Shown here: positions 47,564 to 55,776 of the stretch, piece by piece
How positions within the stretch are numbered: position 1 is the stretch's first letter
Layout of the letters: every line of letters starts with the position of its first letter
Assembly (NCBI GenBank): GCA_019720755.1
Contig: CP081303.1
Location: 2,108,001 to 2,172,000, forward strand
DNA: 64,000 bases
Direction: 5' to 3'
Origin: Prolixibacteraceae bacterium
Lineage (GTDB): Bacteria; Bacteroidota; Bacteroidia; Bacteroidales; Prolixibacteraceae
Notes under the pieces: generated by a model
What the model was told of the DNA's origin: nothing
What the model saw: the letters and a program-made list of their open reading frames with translations, nothing else
Databases searched by the model: none
Program-made: the position numbers and the translations under genes

Positions 47564-47790
47564 ATGGCTTCATGATTATACTAGACTCGTGCAATATATA
47601 CCGTATCCAATATATGGTAACAATCAACAGAAGCAGGAACTTCCTATCTCCCAAGAGTTGAAGCATCGATTGGGTGATTTTAAATAGTATTGCTTTATCC
47701 ATGTGCGAACATCAAAAAACATCGCCTAATCAGATATGAAAGCCTTGTTCTATGATATTTACAGATACCACACCGTAAAACAGCATAAAA

Positions 47791-47843
47791 AAAGTGCTTA
47801 TTGTATGATATGTCCCAAAGACAATTCACACAATAAGCACTTT
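47791..47843 (-). terminator. Terminator of the DUF4293 gene
   Basis: AAAGTGCTTATTGT (47791-47804) and ACAATAAGCACTTT (47830-47843) form a 14-bp perfect stem; on the - strand it is followed by a T-run (A-run at 47788-47793). Confidence 0.85.
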
Positions 47844-47871
47844 AATAAAATATGGTTTCTATAGATTCGAT

Positions 47872-48324
47872 CTATCGAATACGATCCGCAGCTCGAACCA
47901 ATGCTTCATCACGACCAATACCACGAATAGCCAAATAGTCGAAAATAAAGGATACCAATGGAAAGGCAATCACATGATTTAGAGAGAAATCTCCATCAAT
48001 AAGGGTGCTTACAGAGTATGCATAAAAATAGATCACCCCCATCAAACCTAGCTTCAGAATCATATTAATTACAGTCATTCGAATCTGAATCACTCTTTTC
48101 TTATACATAAAGATAGTTACCAACGAAAGAAGAATGATCAATACGACAAAACTAAGAAGGGGAATCATCGATGCTCCAGAAATCTCCAACTGAGGAGTCA
48201 CTCCTGTTAGATACATTTCATAAGTTGCGCTGGCCCCTTTTAACCATGCCAAACATGGAAAAAAAAGACTCGCCATAAACAGTGCAGAGACTAAAAGAAA
48301 TAAACTCTGTATTCTTTGAATCAT
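47872..48324 (-). CDS. DUF4293-family membrane protein
   Basis: 150 residues with four hydrophobic segments (about 6-24, 53-73, 86-104, 112-131). MIQRIQSLFLLVSALFMASL at the start is characteristic of DUF4293, a Bacteroidota inner-membrane family of unknown function. Monocistronic with own terminator. Confidence 0.8.
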   Translation of the reverse strand: MIQRIQSLFLLVSALFMASLFFPCLAWLKGASATYEMYLTGVTPQLEISGASMIPLLSFVVLIILLSLVTIFMYKKRVIQIRMTVINMILKLGLMGVIYFYAYSVSTLIDGDFSLNHVIAFPLVSFIFDYLAIRGIGRDEALVRAADRIR

Positions 48325-48437
48325 AACAAAATACTTTACATGTTTTCTCCTCCCTATTCGATAGAATAAGGAGGGTATATCTATTGTTTGTTCAAATGAA
48401 CAAATAAAATCTATATTTTCCGAGGAACAAGGCTTAT

Positions 48438-49250
48438 TTAATTACCCAAGATTAGAGGTAATCCATCTTTTCCACTACCAACAATAACCACCTTGCTATT
48501 TGAACTTTTTGACAACTCAAGAGTCGCTTCAATACCACGTTGCTTCAGTACATTTTCTGATAATGATCGACTAATGATATCATTATATCGAGAGATACCT
48601 TCTGCTTCAATTCTCTTTCTTTCTGCCTCACTCTTCTCACGCTCCAATTTAAATCGGTAAGCCAAAGCCTCTTGTTCTTGCTTCAATTTATTCTCAATAG
48701 CCTGCTTGATCTGCTCTGGCAAGTTGATAGAACGAATCAACAAGGCACGCATTTCAATATGATTTTTGTTTAGCGACTTCATCGACTCTTCAATGATAGA
48801 CTTTTCCACTTCACTTCTTTTGGTAGAGTAGATCTCCTCTGCAGTGTAACGACCCGCTACCTGTCTCACAGTAGATCTTACCTCTGGAACAACCAATTGG
48901 TCGATATAATTACTTCCAAAACGCTCATGTAGATATCCAATCTCATCGTAAGTTGGATTAAAACGTACAGAGACATCAATATTTAAAGACAAACCATTCT
49001 TATCCAATACATCTAATCTCTCTTCCTCTTTTTGTTCTTTCACATTATAGACAGAAATAGTGTTCCATGGTGCCTTGAAGTGAAAACCTGGTTGAAGAAT
49101 ATTCTCTCTATCTAAACCAGATGAGTAAGGACGAAACATTACCGCTCTCTCTCCTGGATTTAAAGTAAAGAATATCTGACTACCAAATCCCACTAATACA
49201 AGAAACACAACTCCAACAATGACCCCAAGGGTTAAACCTTTCTTATTCAT
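48438..49250 (-). CDS. Prohibitin/SPFH-domain membrane protein
   Basis: 270 residues. One N-terminal transmembrane anchor (about 8-27), an SPFH/prohibitin domain (about 28-200: NPGERAVMFRPYSSG, LQPGFHFKAPW, VPEVRSTVRQVAGRYTAEEI) and a C-terminal coiled-coil (about 195-235, LKQEQEALAYRFKLEREKSE). Such proteins form large membrane-bound ring or scaffold assemblies and often regulate membrane proteases. No FtsH or NfeD gene is adjacent. Confidence 0.88.
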   Translation of the reverse strand: MNKKGLTLGVIVGVVFLVLVGFGSQIFFTLNPGERAVMFRPYSSGLDRENILQPGFHFKAPWNTISVYNVKEQKEEERLDVLDKNGLSLNIDVSVRFNPTYDEIGYLHERFGSNYIDQLVVPEVRSTVRQVAGRYTAEEIYSTKRSEVEKSIIEESMKSLNKNHIEMRALLIRSINLPEQIKQAIENKLKQEQEALAYRFKLEREKSEAERKRIEAEGISRYNDIISRSLSENVLKQRGIEATLELSKSSNSKVVIVGSGKDGLPLILGN

Positions 49251-49435
49251 AGCAAAATATTTTTCTTAATAACTCAATAAATTAACTCTAATAATCAAAG
49301 ATACATTAATTATCTCAAAATAAATACATGTAAATAAATCATAAAATTATTCAGAATAAAAATTTACTTTTATAGTCTTTCTCTAAAAAAATTGAGGAAA
49401 TCATTTTTACAACAAGAAATTAAATCTACATAATT

Positions 49436-50311
49436 ATGAAAATTTTTAAGCCATCAGAACTTATCATCAACACAGATGGTAGTGTTTTTCACCTACACCT
49501 ATTTCCAGAAGAGATTGCAGACAAAATCTTATTAGTAGGAGATCCAGGTAGAGTAAAACTAGTAGCTAGTTTCTTTGAATCTACAGAATTTGAAAGAGAG
49601 AACAGAGAGTTTTTCACTATCACAGGAAAATACAAAGGAGAAAGATTTACGGTTGTATCTACTGGTATTGGTACCGACAATATCGACATCGTAGTAAACG
49701 AATTGGATGCATTGGCGAATATTGACTTCGAAACTCGCACTGAGAAGGCAGAAAAGCGTTCACTTACACTTGTTCGTATGGGAACATCGGGAGCACTTCA
49801 GCCAAATATCCCCGTAAACAGCTTTGTTCTCTCTAAGACAGCAATAGGGTTTGATGGACTATTGAACTACTATGCATATGCAGAGAAGATTACAAACATC
49901 GAATTCGAAAATCAATTTATGGAGTATACCTCTTGGAATCCTCGTCTTACTACGCCATATGTAGTAGATGGATCGGAGGATATTTATCAAAAGATGGCCT
50001 CTTCAGAAACAGTAGAAGGAATCACCATCTCTGCTCCTGGATTTTATGCTCCTCAAGGAAGAGAACTTCGTGTACCTCTTGGAGACCCAGAACTAAATGA
50101 CAAGATCGGTTCTTTCCGTTATAACGATAGAGCGATTACCAATTTCGAAATGGAGTGTTCTGCTATCTATGGTCTTTCAAAACATATGGGACATGAAGCG
50201 ATGACCATCTGTACTATTATAGCAAACCGTGTTCGTAAAGAGGCAAATGCCGATTATAAATCACGTGTAAAAGAGATGATTTCCTACACATTAGAGCATC
50301 TTAAAGCCTAA
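49436..50311 (+). CDS. Nucleoside phosphorylase (uridine phosphorylase-like)
   Basis: 291 residues of the PNP/UDP phosphorylase family: VGDPGRVKLVASFF (phosphate site), STGIGTDNIDIVVNEL, VRMGTSGALQP and the nucleoside-binding FEMECSAIYGLSKHMG. Splits a nucleoside with phosphate in salvage. Uridine specificity is suggested but not proved by sequence. Transcribed alone with a hairpin after the stop. Confidence 0.85.
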   Translation: MKIFKPSELIINTDGSVFHLHLFPEEIADKILLVGDPGRVKLVASFFESTEFERENREFFTITGKYKGERFTVVSTGIGTDNIDIVVNELDALANIDFETRTEKAEKRSLTLVRMGTSGALQPNIPVNSFVLSKTAIGFDGLLNYYAYAEKITNIEFENQFMEYTSWNPRLTTPYVVDGSEDIYQKMASSETVEGITISAPGFYAPQGRELRVPLGDPELNDKIGSFRYNDRAITNFEMECSAIYGLSKHMGHEAMTICTIIANRVRKEANADYKSRVKEMISYTLEHLKA

Positions 50312-50316
50312 TAATA

Positions 50317-50366
50317 AATCTATCCAACAATTAGCCCCAACGATCCTGGCTATTGTTGGATAGATT
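50317..50366 (+). terminator. Hairpin terminator after the nucleoside phosphorylase gene
   Basis: AATCTATCCAACAAT-TAGCC (50317-50336) pairs with GGCTATTGTTGGATAGATT (50348-50366), one bulged T. The tail is only moderately T-rich. Confidence 0.65.
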
Positions 50367-50440
50367 CATTTATAGAAAAAAGTAAAACTCCTCCCTCTTC
50401 TCTCTACGCTACGACATAACTCATAGGATAGTTTGTACTC

Positions 50441-50974
50441 TTAAAAACAAACCTTTGCCCCACTATCGGTAGCAAAACCTTTCATCTCCTGGGTTAAGCG
50501 ATTCACGACCCCAGGATGGGCTTTAGCGATATTAAACTTTTCACTAGAATCATCCGCAAGATTAAACAGTTCCACCCCGTCTTTAGAGGTTATCCTACAC
50601 TTCCATGCCTCATCACGTACTGCCTGTAAAGAATCCGCTTTCACAAAAAAGAATGGTTTAGAAGCAATGTCCCCTTTCCCAGTCAGTCCATCCCAAATAT
50701 ACTGACCATCTAACGTCAAGTTTTTAGGAATATCCACTCCTGCCACACGCAAAATAGTAGGGAACAAATCCAACGAAGAGGTTACATCATCAATAATCTC
50801 CCCCTTTAAAACAATATCAGGCCATCGAACAATGGCAGGAACACGAAAACCACCCTCATAAGTAGAAGCCTTACAACCTCGAAATGCTCCTGTAGAGCCA
50901 GCATCCGTTATTCGTATGCCATTATCAACAATTCTTGGAGGAAGATCTTGCCAAGGCCCATTATCGCTTGTAAT
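50441..50974 (-). pseudogene. Sulfatase, C-terminal fragment
   Basis: Residues after about 66 of the open frame read TSDNGPW, STGAFRGCKASTYEGGFRVP, LDLFPTILRVAGV and DGVELFNLADD, which is the C-terminal third of an arylsulfatase-type enzyme. The N-terminal part with the active-site Cys/Ser signature is absent; the ~65 codons before it (to 51169) do not look like sulfatase and are probably chance. So this is a truncated gene. No other sulfatase or polysaccharide-utilisation genes are adjacent. Confidence 0.75.
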
Positions 50975-51219
50975 TTTTATCTTTTTAGAAGAAATATATC
51001 TTTTGTAACGAAACACCTCCATTTCATCGCAATAAGAAAAAACAGACACTCTTTTGTCGAAACAACACCCCAAAGTGCAACCATTCCACAAAACATAAGA
51101 GATAGAAGAATAGGCAATTACCCCATCCTCTTCTAATGAACATAGGAAAATATAAAATCTATCGAACAAAATTTATGATTTAATCATTAACTTTAAGCAA
51201 CGATTAAAGCATAGAAATT

Positions 51220-54207
51220 ATGACGGATTTTCAGAAAATACCACTTACCTCTATATATAAGAGACAGAAATCAGACCGAGACATCTTTCAAGAACTGATG
51301 CCAACAAAGGTTAAAGAAATTCTAGTGGTAGCCACCGTTTACGATGCCTACTCTATTGTGAGAGAGGGACAATTTTCAGACAAGATATTTGGAGAATATT
51401 TACAACTGAACCTATATGCCTCCCCTCGATTCTCCTCGGTTAACTCCCAAGAAGATGCGCTTAACATCATCCATAAGAAACACTTCGATATGGTGATTAT
51501 CATGGCTGGAGTCGACAAGAAATCATCTCTCGAAATTGCAGAGAATATTCATTTTGCAAAAAGCAGACTTCCCATTCTAATGCTGGCAAACAACAACCAT
51601 GGATTAGAAGACCTACAAAGGGAAGTAGCAAAAGTCCCTGCTATCAATCGCCTCTTTGTATGGAACGGAAACTCCAACGTATTTGTAGCAATGATCAAAT
51701 ATGTAGAGGACATGAAAAACGCAGCCAGAGACACCAAACTCGGTAATGTCCGAATCATTCTTTTGGTGGAAGACTCCGTAAGATACTACTCTCGCTATCT
51801 GCCAGTACTCTATACTGCAATCATGACACAAACACAAAACCTTGTCAGCGAAGAGTCGTCAGACGAACTACATATGATCCTCAAGATGCGTGCACGTCCA
51901 AAAGTACTACTAGTAAGTACCTACGAAGCCGCAACTAGAATCATCGACCGTTATAGCGAAAACCTTTTATGTGTTATCTCTGACGTCAAATTTTCTCGTA
52001 AGGGAATCGATGACGAAGATGCAGGAGTCGAACTCCTAAAAGAGGCACGCAAGAAACTGAAATACTCTATTCCAACCCTACTTCAATCACACGATCCTTC
52101 CAATAGAGAAAGGGCTCAGTCTATTGGAGCCAATTTCATTGATAAGAACTCAGAAAAACTCTCATTAGAGATCATGAAGTTTATCAATGACAAACTAGGG
52201 TTTGGAGACTTTATATTCAGAGATTCCAATGGAAAGAAAATCGGAATAGCAACCGACCTCGATGAGTTCCAAGAGCTACTGGAAAAAGTACCGAGCGAAT
52301 CACTGATCCACCATGCAAAGCTCAATGCCTTCTCCTCATGGATGATGGCAAGAGGAGAGATCAATATCGCAGAGCAACTTCTACCCTATAATATCGAGGA
52401 CTTCCCAACACCAGAAGAGCTACGTGCCTTTTGTACCGAAGTATTTGAGGAAGCCAAACAGAAAAAACACCGTGGTCAGATTATTAACTTCTCCCCTAAA
52501 TTATGCACTGGGAATCGTTATATCTTAAGAATGGGTAGAGGTTCCCTCGGAGGAAAAGGAAGAGGATTGGCATTTATCTCCAATATGATCGAAAATATCG
52601 ACTTCAAACATCTAATCAAAGGCATCAATATACGCCAACCGGCTACTTCAGTCATTGGTGCTGTGGAGTTCGACCGATTTATTGAGATGAACAACCTCTA
52701 TGACGACATCTATCAAGATTCCTCACCAGAAGAGATACGTAAACTCTTTCTTCAGGCAGAACTTAGTGTAGTCCTTAAAGACAGACTATACAACTATCTA
52801 AAGGAGATGAAAAACCCATTGGCTATTCGTTCCTCTGGGCTCTTCGAAGACTCTCTATTGCAACCATTCTCAGGAGTCTACTCTACCTATCTTATTCCGA
52901 ACAATCACACCAATATCACCGAACGCTTAGAACAACTTTGTAAGGCAATAAAATTGGTATATGCCTCTATCTTTACAGAAACAGCAGGCTCCTATTTCCA
53001 TGCAGTAAACTACAAAATAGAAGAGGAGAAGATGGCTGTTGTAATCCAAGAGGTCGTAGGACACAACTACAACAACAAGTTCTATCCAAACATCAGTGGA
53101 GTAGCCCAATCCTACAACTACTATCCCTTCTCCTACATGAAACCAGAAGATGGGTTTGCAGTGATCGCAGTAGGACTAGGAATGCATGTCGTAGGAGGAA
53201 ACAAAGCCTTCCGTTTCTGTCCAGCCTACCCGCGTCTAATCAACGGCTCGGTACAAGACCAGATGCGTGACTCACAAAAATTCTTTAGTGCCATCGACCT
53301 CTCTAAAACAGAGATCGACCTAGAAGAGAAAGACGAGGATGCTGCCATCCTTCATCTACGCATCAACGAAGCTGACAAAGACAACAACCTACAGCAGTGT
53401 GCTTCCACTTACAACCACGTCAACGATATGGTAGAGCCAGGCACATTCACCAAAGGGCCACGAATCATCAACTTTGCAAACATACTACAGTATGATTCCA
53501 TCCCTTTAGCAAACACCATACAGCTACTATTGAATCTCTTTGAACAAGCCATGGGCTCGCCTGTAGAGATGGAGTTTGCAGTAGATCTAGAGAAGGGCGA
53601 ACACAACAAACCCACTTTCTATATCCTTCAGATCAAGCCATTGATACAACAAGAGAAGACCTACCATATCGACTTGGACGACATTGATGAAGAGAAATTG
53701 ATCATGAAAGCCAAAAAAGGAATGGGAAATGGCAAACTAGAACATATTCAAGATATCATCTATATCGATCCCGAACATTTCGACAAACTCTCTACCAAAG
53801 AGATGGCTGCAGAAATACGAGAGATAAACAGGCAGATGGTAGAACAAAACAGAGAATACATCCTAATAGGACCAGGACGATGGGGAACCAGAGACCCTCA
53901 TACAGGGATCCCTGTACTATGGGCTGATATCTCCAATGCCAAAGTAATCATCGAAGTAGGCCTACCAAACTTCCCTCTCGATGCTTCGCTTGGCTCACAC
54001 TTCTTCCATAATGTCACCTCGATGAATGTAGGATACTTCTCAATCCCTTTCCAAAGCAAAGATACCTATATAGATCTTGACAGAGTAAAACAGATCTCTA
54101 AGATCACCTCTCATGGAAAATTCACTCGACATGCATATCTCGAAAAGGGAATCACCATCTTAATGGATGGAAGCAAACAAACCAGTGTAATACACATCAA
54201 AGAGTAA
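51220..54207 (+). CDS. PEP/pyruvate-binding-domain protein with receiver-like N-terminus
   Basis: 995 residues. The first ~340 residues look like two receiver-like alpha/beta domains (ILVVATVYDAYSIVREG.., DMVIIMAGVDKKSS.., RIILLVEDSVRYYSRYLP.., LLCVISDVKFSRKGIDD). The middle (about 430-810) is a PEP/pyruvate-binding (PPDK_N-like) ATP-grasp part: GRGSLGGKGRGLAF, LAIRSSGLFEDS, FSGVYSTYLIPN, MAVVIQEVVGH. I find neither the phosphohistidine swivelling domain nor the PEP-utilising barrel, so it is not a complete PEP synthase. Function unknown, possibly regulatory or a phosphotransfer enzyme. Confidence 0.78.
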   Translation: MTDFQKIPLTSIYKRQKSDRDIFQELMPTKVKEILVVATVYDAYSIVREGQFSDKIFGEYLQLNLYASPRFSSVNSQEDALNIIHKKHFDMVIIMAGVDKKSSLEIAENIHFAKSRLPILMLANNNHGLEDLQREVAKVPAINRLFVWNGNSNVFVAMIKYVEDMKNAARDTKLGNVRIILLVEDSVRYYSRYLPVLYTAIMTQTQNLVSEESSDELHMILKMRARPKVLLVSTYEAATRIIDRYSENLLCVISDVKFSRKGIDDEDAGVELLKEARKKLKYSIPTLLQSHDPSNRERAQSIGANFIDKNSEKLSLEIMKFINDKLGFGDFIFRDSNGKKIGIATDLDEFQELLEKVPSESLIHHAKLNAFSSWMMARGEINIAEQLLPYNIEDFPTPEELRAFCTEVFEEAKQKKHRGQIINFSPKLCTGNRYILRMGRGSLGGKGRGLAFISNMIENIDFKHLIKGINIRQPATSVIGAVEFDRFIEMNNLYDDIYQDSSPEEIRKLFLQAELSVVLKDRLYNYLKEMKNPLAIRSSGLFEDSLLQPFSGVYSTYLIPNNHTNITERLEQLCKAIKLVYASIFTETAGSYFHAVNYKIEEEKMAVVIQEVVGHNYNNKFYPNISGVAQSYNYYPFSYMKPEDGFAVIAVGLGMHVVGGNKAFRFCPAYPRLINGSVQDQMRDSQKFFSAIDLSKTEIDLEEKDEDAAILHLRINEADKDNNLQQCASTYNHVNDMVEPGTFTKGPRIINFANILQYDSIPLANTIQLLLNLFEQAMGSPVEMEFAVDLEKGEHNKPTFYILQIKPLIQQEKTYHIDLDDIDEEKLIMKAKKGMGNGKLEHIQDIIYIDPEHFDKLSTKEMAAEIREINRQMVEQNREYILIGPGRWGTRDPHTGIPVLWADISNAKVIIEVGLPNFPLDASLGSHFFHNVTSMNVGYFSIPFQSKDTYIDLDRVKQISKITSHGKFTRHAYLEKGITILMDGSKQTSVIHIKE

Positions 54208-54228
54208 ATATCAGACCCACAATACCAA

Positions 54229-54264
54229 GAAAGGGAGTGTCCAATACGACACTCCCTTTCTTAT
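54229..54264 (+). terminator. Terminator of the PEP/pyruvate-binding gene
   Basis: GAAAGGGAGTGT (54229-54240) pairs with ACACTCCCTTTC (54249-54260), 8-base loop, then TTAT. Confidence 0.8.
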
Positions 54265-54357
54265 CAATAAGCCCACACCAACCTTTACCCACATTATTTC
54301 AGAACCATACAGATCCAAACAACCTAAATTCACACCGCTACCATAGAGAAAACGTCA

Positions 54358-54573
54358 CTACCTTGTCTCCAAACAACAGACACACACATAATCATTTGCT
54401 TTATCTATATCTACAACATTCATAAGCCAATAACCTAATCCGATCGTATATCTCTCATCTTCATCCTTAACGAAATCCATACCTTCCATGGTCTTAGCAT
54501 TTTTCTTTTGAATATCCGATCTATCAAAAAGAATGTACTCTCCATCATGAATTGTATCTGCCATACAATCCAT
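54358..54573 (-). CDS. Small hypothetical ORF, uncertain
   Basis: 71 codons (MDCMADTIHDGEYILFDRSD..). Composition is protein-like and there is no gene on the opposite strand, but I recognise no family and see no clear ribosome site. It may be a fragment of a lost gene. Confidence 0.25.
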   Translation of the reverse strand: MDCMADTIHDGEYILFDRSDIQKKNAKTMEGMDFVKDEDERYTIGLGYWLMNVVDIDKANDYVCVCCLETR

Positions 54574-55043
54574 ATGGCCTCTAAGATGCTTTAAGAAAAA
54601 ACCTTTCTTATTTTAATCATTCCGAAACCTTTTGGTTGTTTGTCTATGGAGTCTCCTATAGCTGTTGCTATTTAATTGATAATAACAGACTCTGTCTTAA
54701 AAATACCTATTGTAATCTCGCGAGTACAACAAAATTATAGTTTGGTTAAATGTCTATTTAATTTACAAAATTATAGACTTAGCTTATTCTGTATTTGTTC
54801 TATATCTGTTTTGTAAGTATCTTGGTCATAAGCTAAGTTATAAATATTTGTATTTACAACACTTAAAATAATATTTTTAATCTAGTGTTTCTTGTCTTTA
54901 GAGACTTATTATATCATGAATGTCAAATGTTTACAACAACAATACGACTTTTCTATGGAGGTAGTAAAATTGTATGATTGGTGTTTATTCGATCAACAAA
55001 ATGTTAAGTAAGATTAATTGACATATTAAGCACATAAAAATTT
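54574..55043. other. Gene-free stretch before the SEC-C gene
   Basis: AT-rich. A few short inverted repeats (for example TTAGCTTAT at 54780 and ATAAGCTAAG at 54829) but no gene I can support. Confidence 0.4.
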
Positions 55044-55511
55044 ATGAAAATAGAAGATTTTAAAAATAGGGTTGACTTATCTATCCGAAGAAGGAGATAT
55101 TATAGTGAAGATTGTGGATTCGTTTCGTGTCCGGAGTGTGGGTCTCCATTAATAGAGGATAGTTGTACTGTAATAATTGCAGCCAAATCAGATACTGATG
55201 AAGGTGAATTTATGAGTAATATGACGGGGAGTCACTTTTGCAATTCTTGTCCCGTGGTAGTATTCGATTCTGAAAAAATAGAAGAAACGGTGAGGTATGG
55301 AATAAGAGGTGATTCAAATCTGAAATACGAAATTGGCGGAATAGTTGATTTCAATGCTATTCCCAAAGAAAAGAGGCATCTTGAAATAGGTGTAGACGAT
55401 AACCCAGTACCAGTAGTTGATTTTTTACCAGATCTAAATACTACAACAGTTAAGTCTGAAAAGAAAATTGGCAGAAATACCCCCTACCCTTGTAGAAGTG
55501 GCAAGAAATAA
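55044..55511 (+). CDS. Zinc-ribbon protein with a degenerate SEC-C motif
   Basis: 155 residues. CPECGSP at about residues 29-35 and HFCNSCP at about 64-70 form a two-CxxC zinc-ribbon-like pair. The C-terminus reads IGRNTPYPCRSGKK then stop. It matches the SEC-C motif (GRNDPCPCGSGKKYKKCC) up to the Tyr position, where TAA stands; reading through gives KSCRFKP then TGA at 55533-55535. The first SEC-C Cys is replaced by Tyr and the final Cys pair is cut off. So the gene looks partly decayed or the motif is no longer needed. Role unknown; SEC-C proteins often bind nucleic-acid or secretion partners. Confidence 0.6.
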   Translation: MKIEDFKNRVDLSIRRRRYYSEDCGFVSCPECGSPLIEDSCTVIIAAKSDTDEGEFMSNMTGSHFCNSCPVVVFDSEKIEETVRYGIRGDSNLKYEIGGIVDFNAIPKEKRHLEIGVDDNPVPVVDFLPDLNTTTVKSEKKIGRNTPYPCRSGKK

Positions 55512-55776
55512 AAAAGTTGCCGATTCAAACCATGAAATAGAAACGGAGGTTCATGTTATTTACAGTACAGAGTACGAAACAATAAATTTATTTGATATTA
55601 ATTCTTCTAAAAAAGCATTTGGAGACAAGATGGTTTGAGCCATCTTTCAGTATTTTTATAGTGATTGAAAACCTGCTGTAGTGATGGATTGGATCAATGT
55701 GTTTTAGAACAGAATAAAAGAAAAGGACAGCCCAAGCAAATGGGTTCTTTAGGCAAGATTAAGCCAATATATCAAT

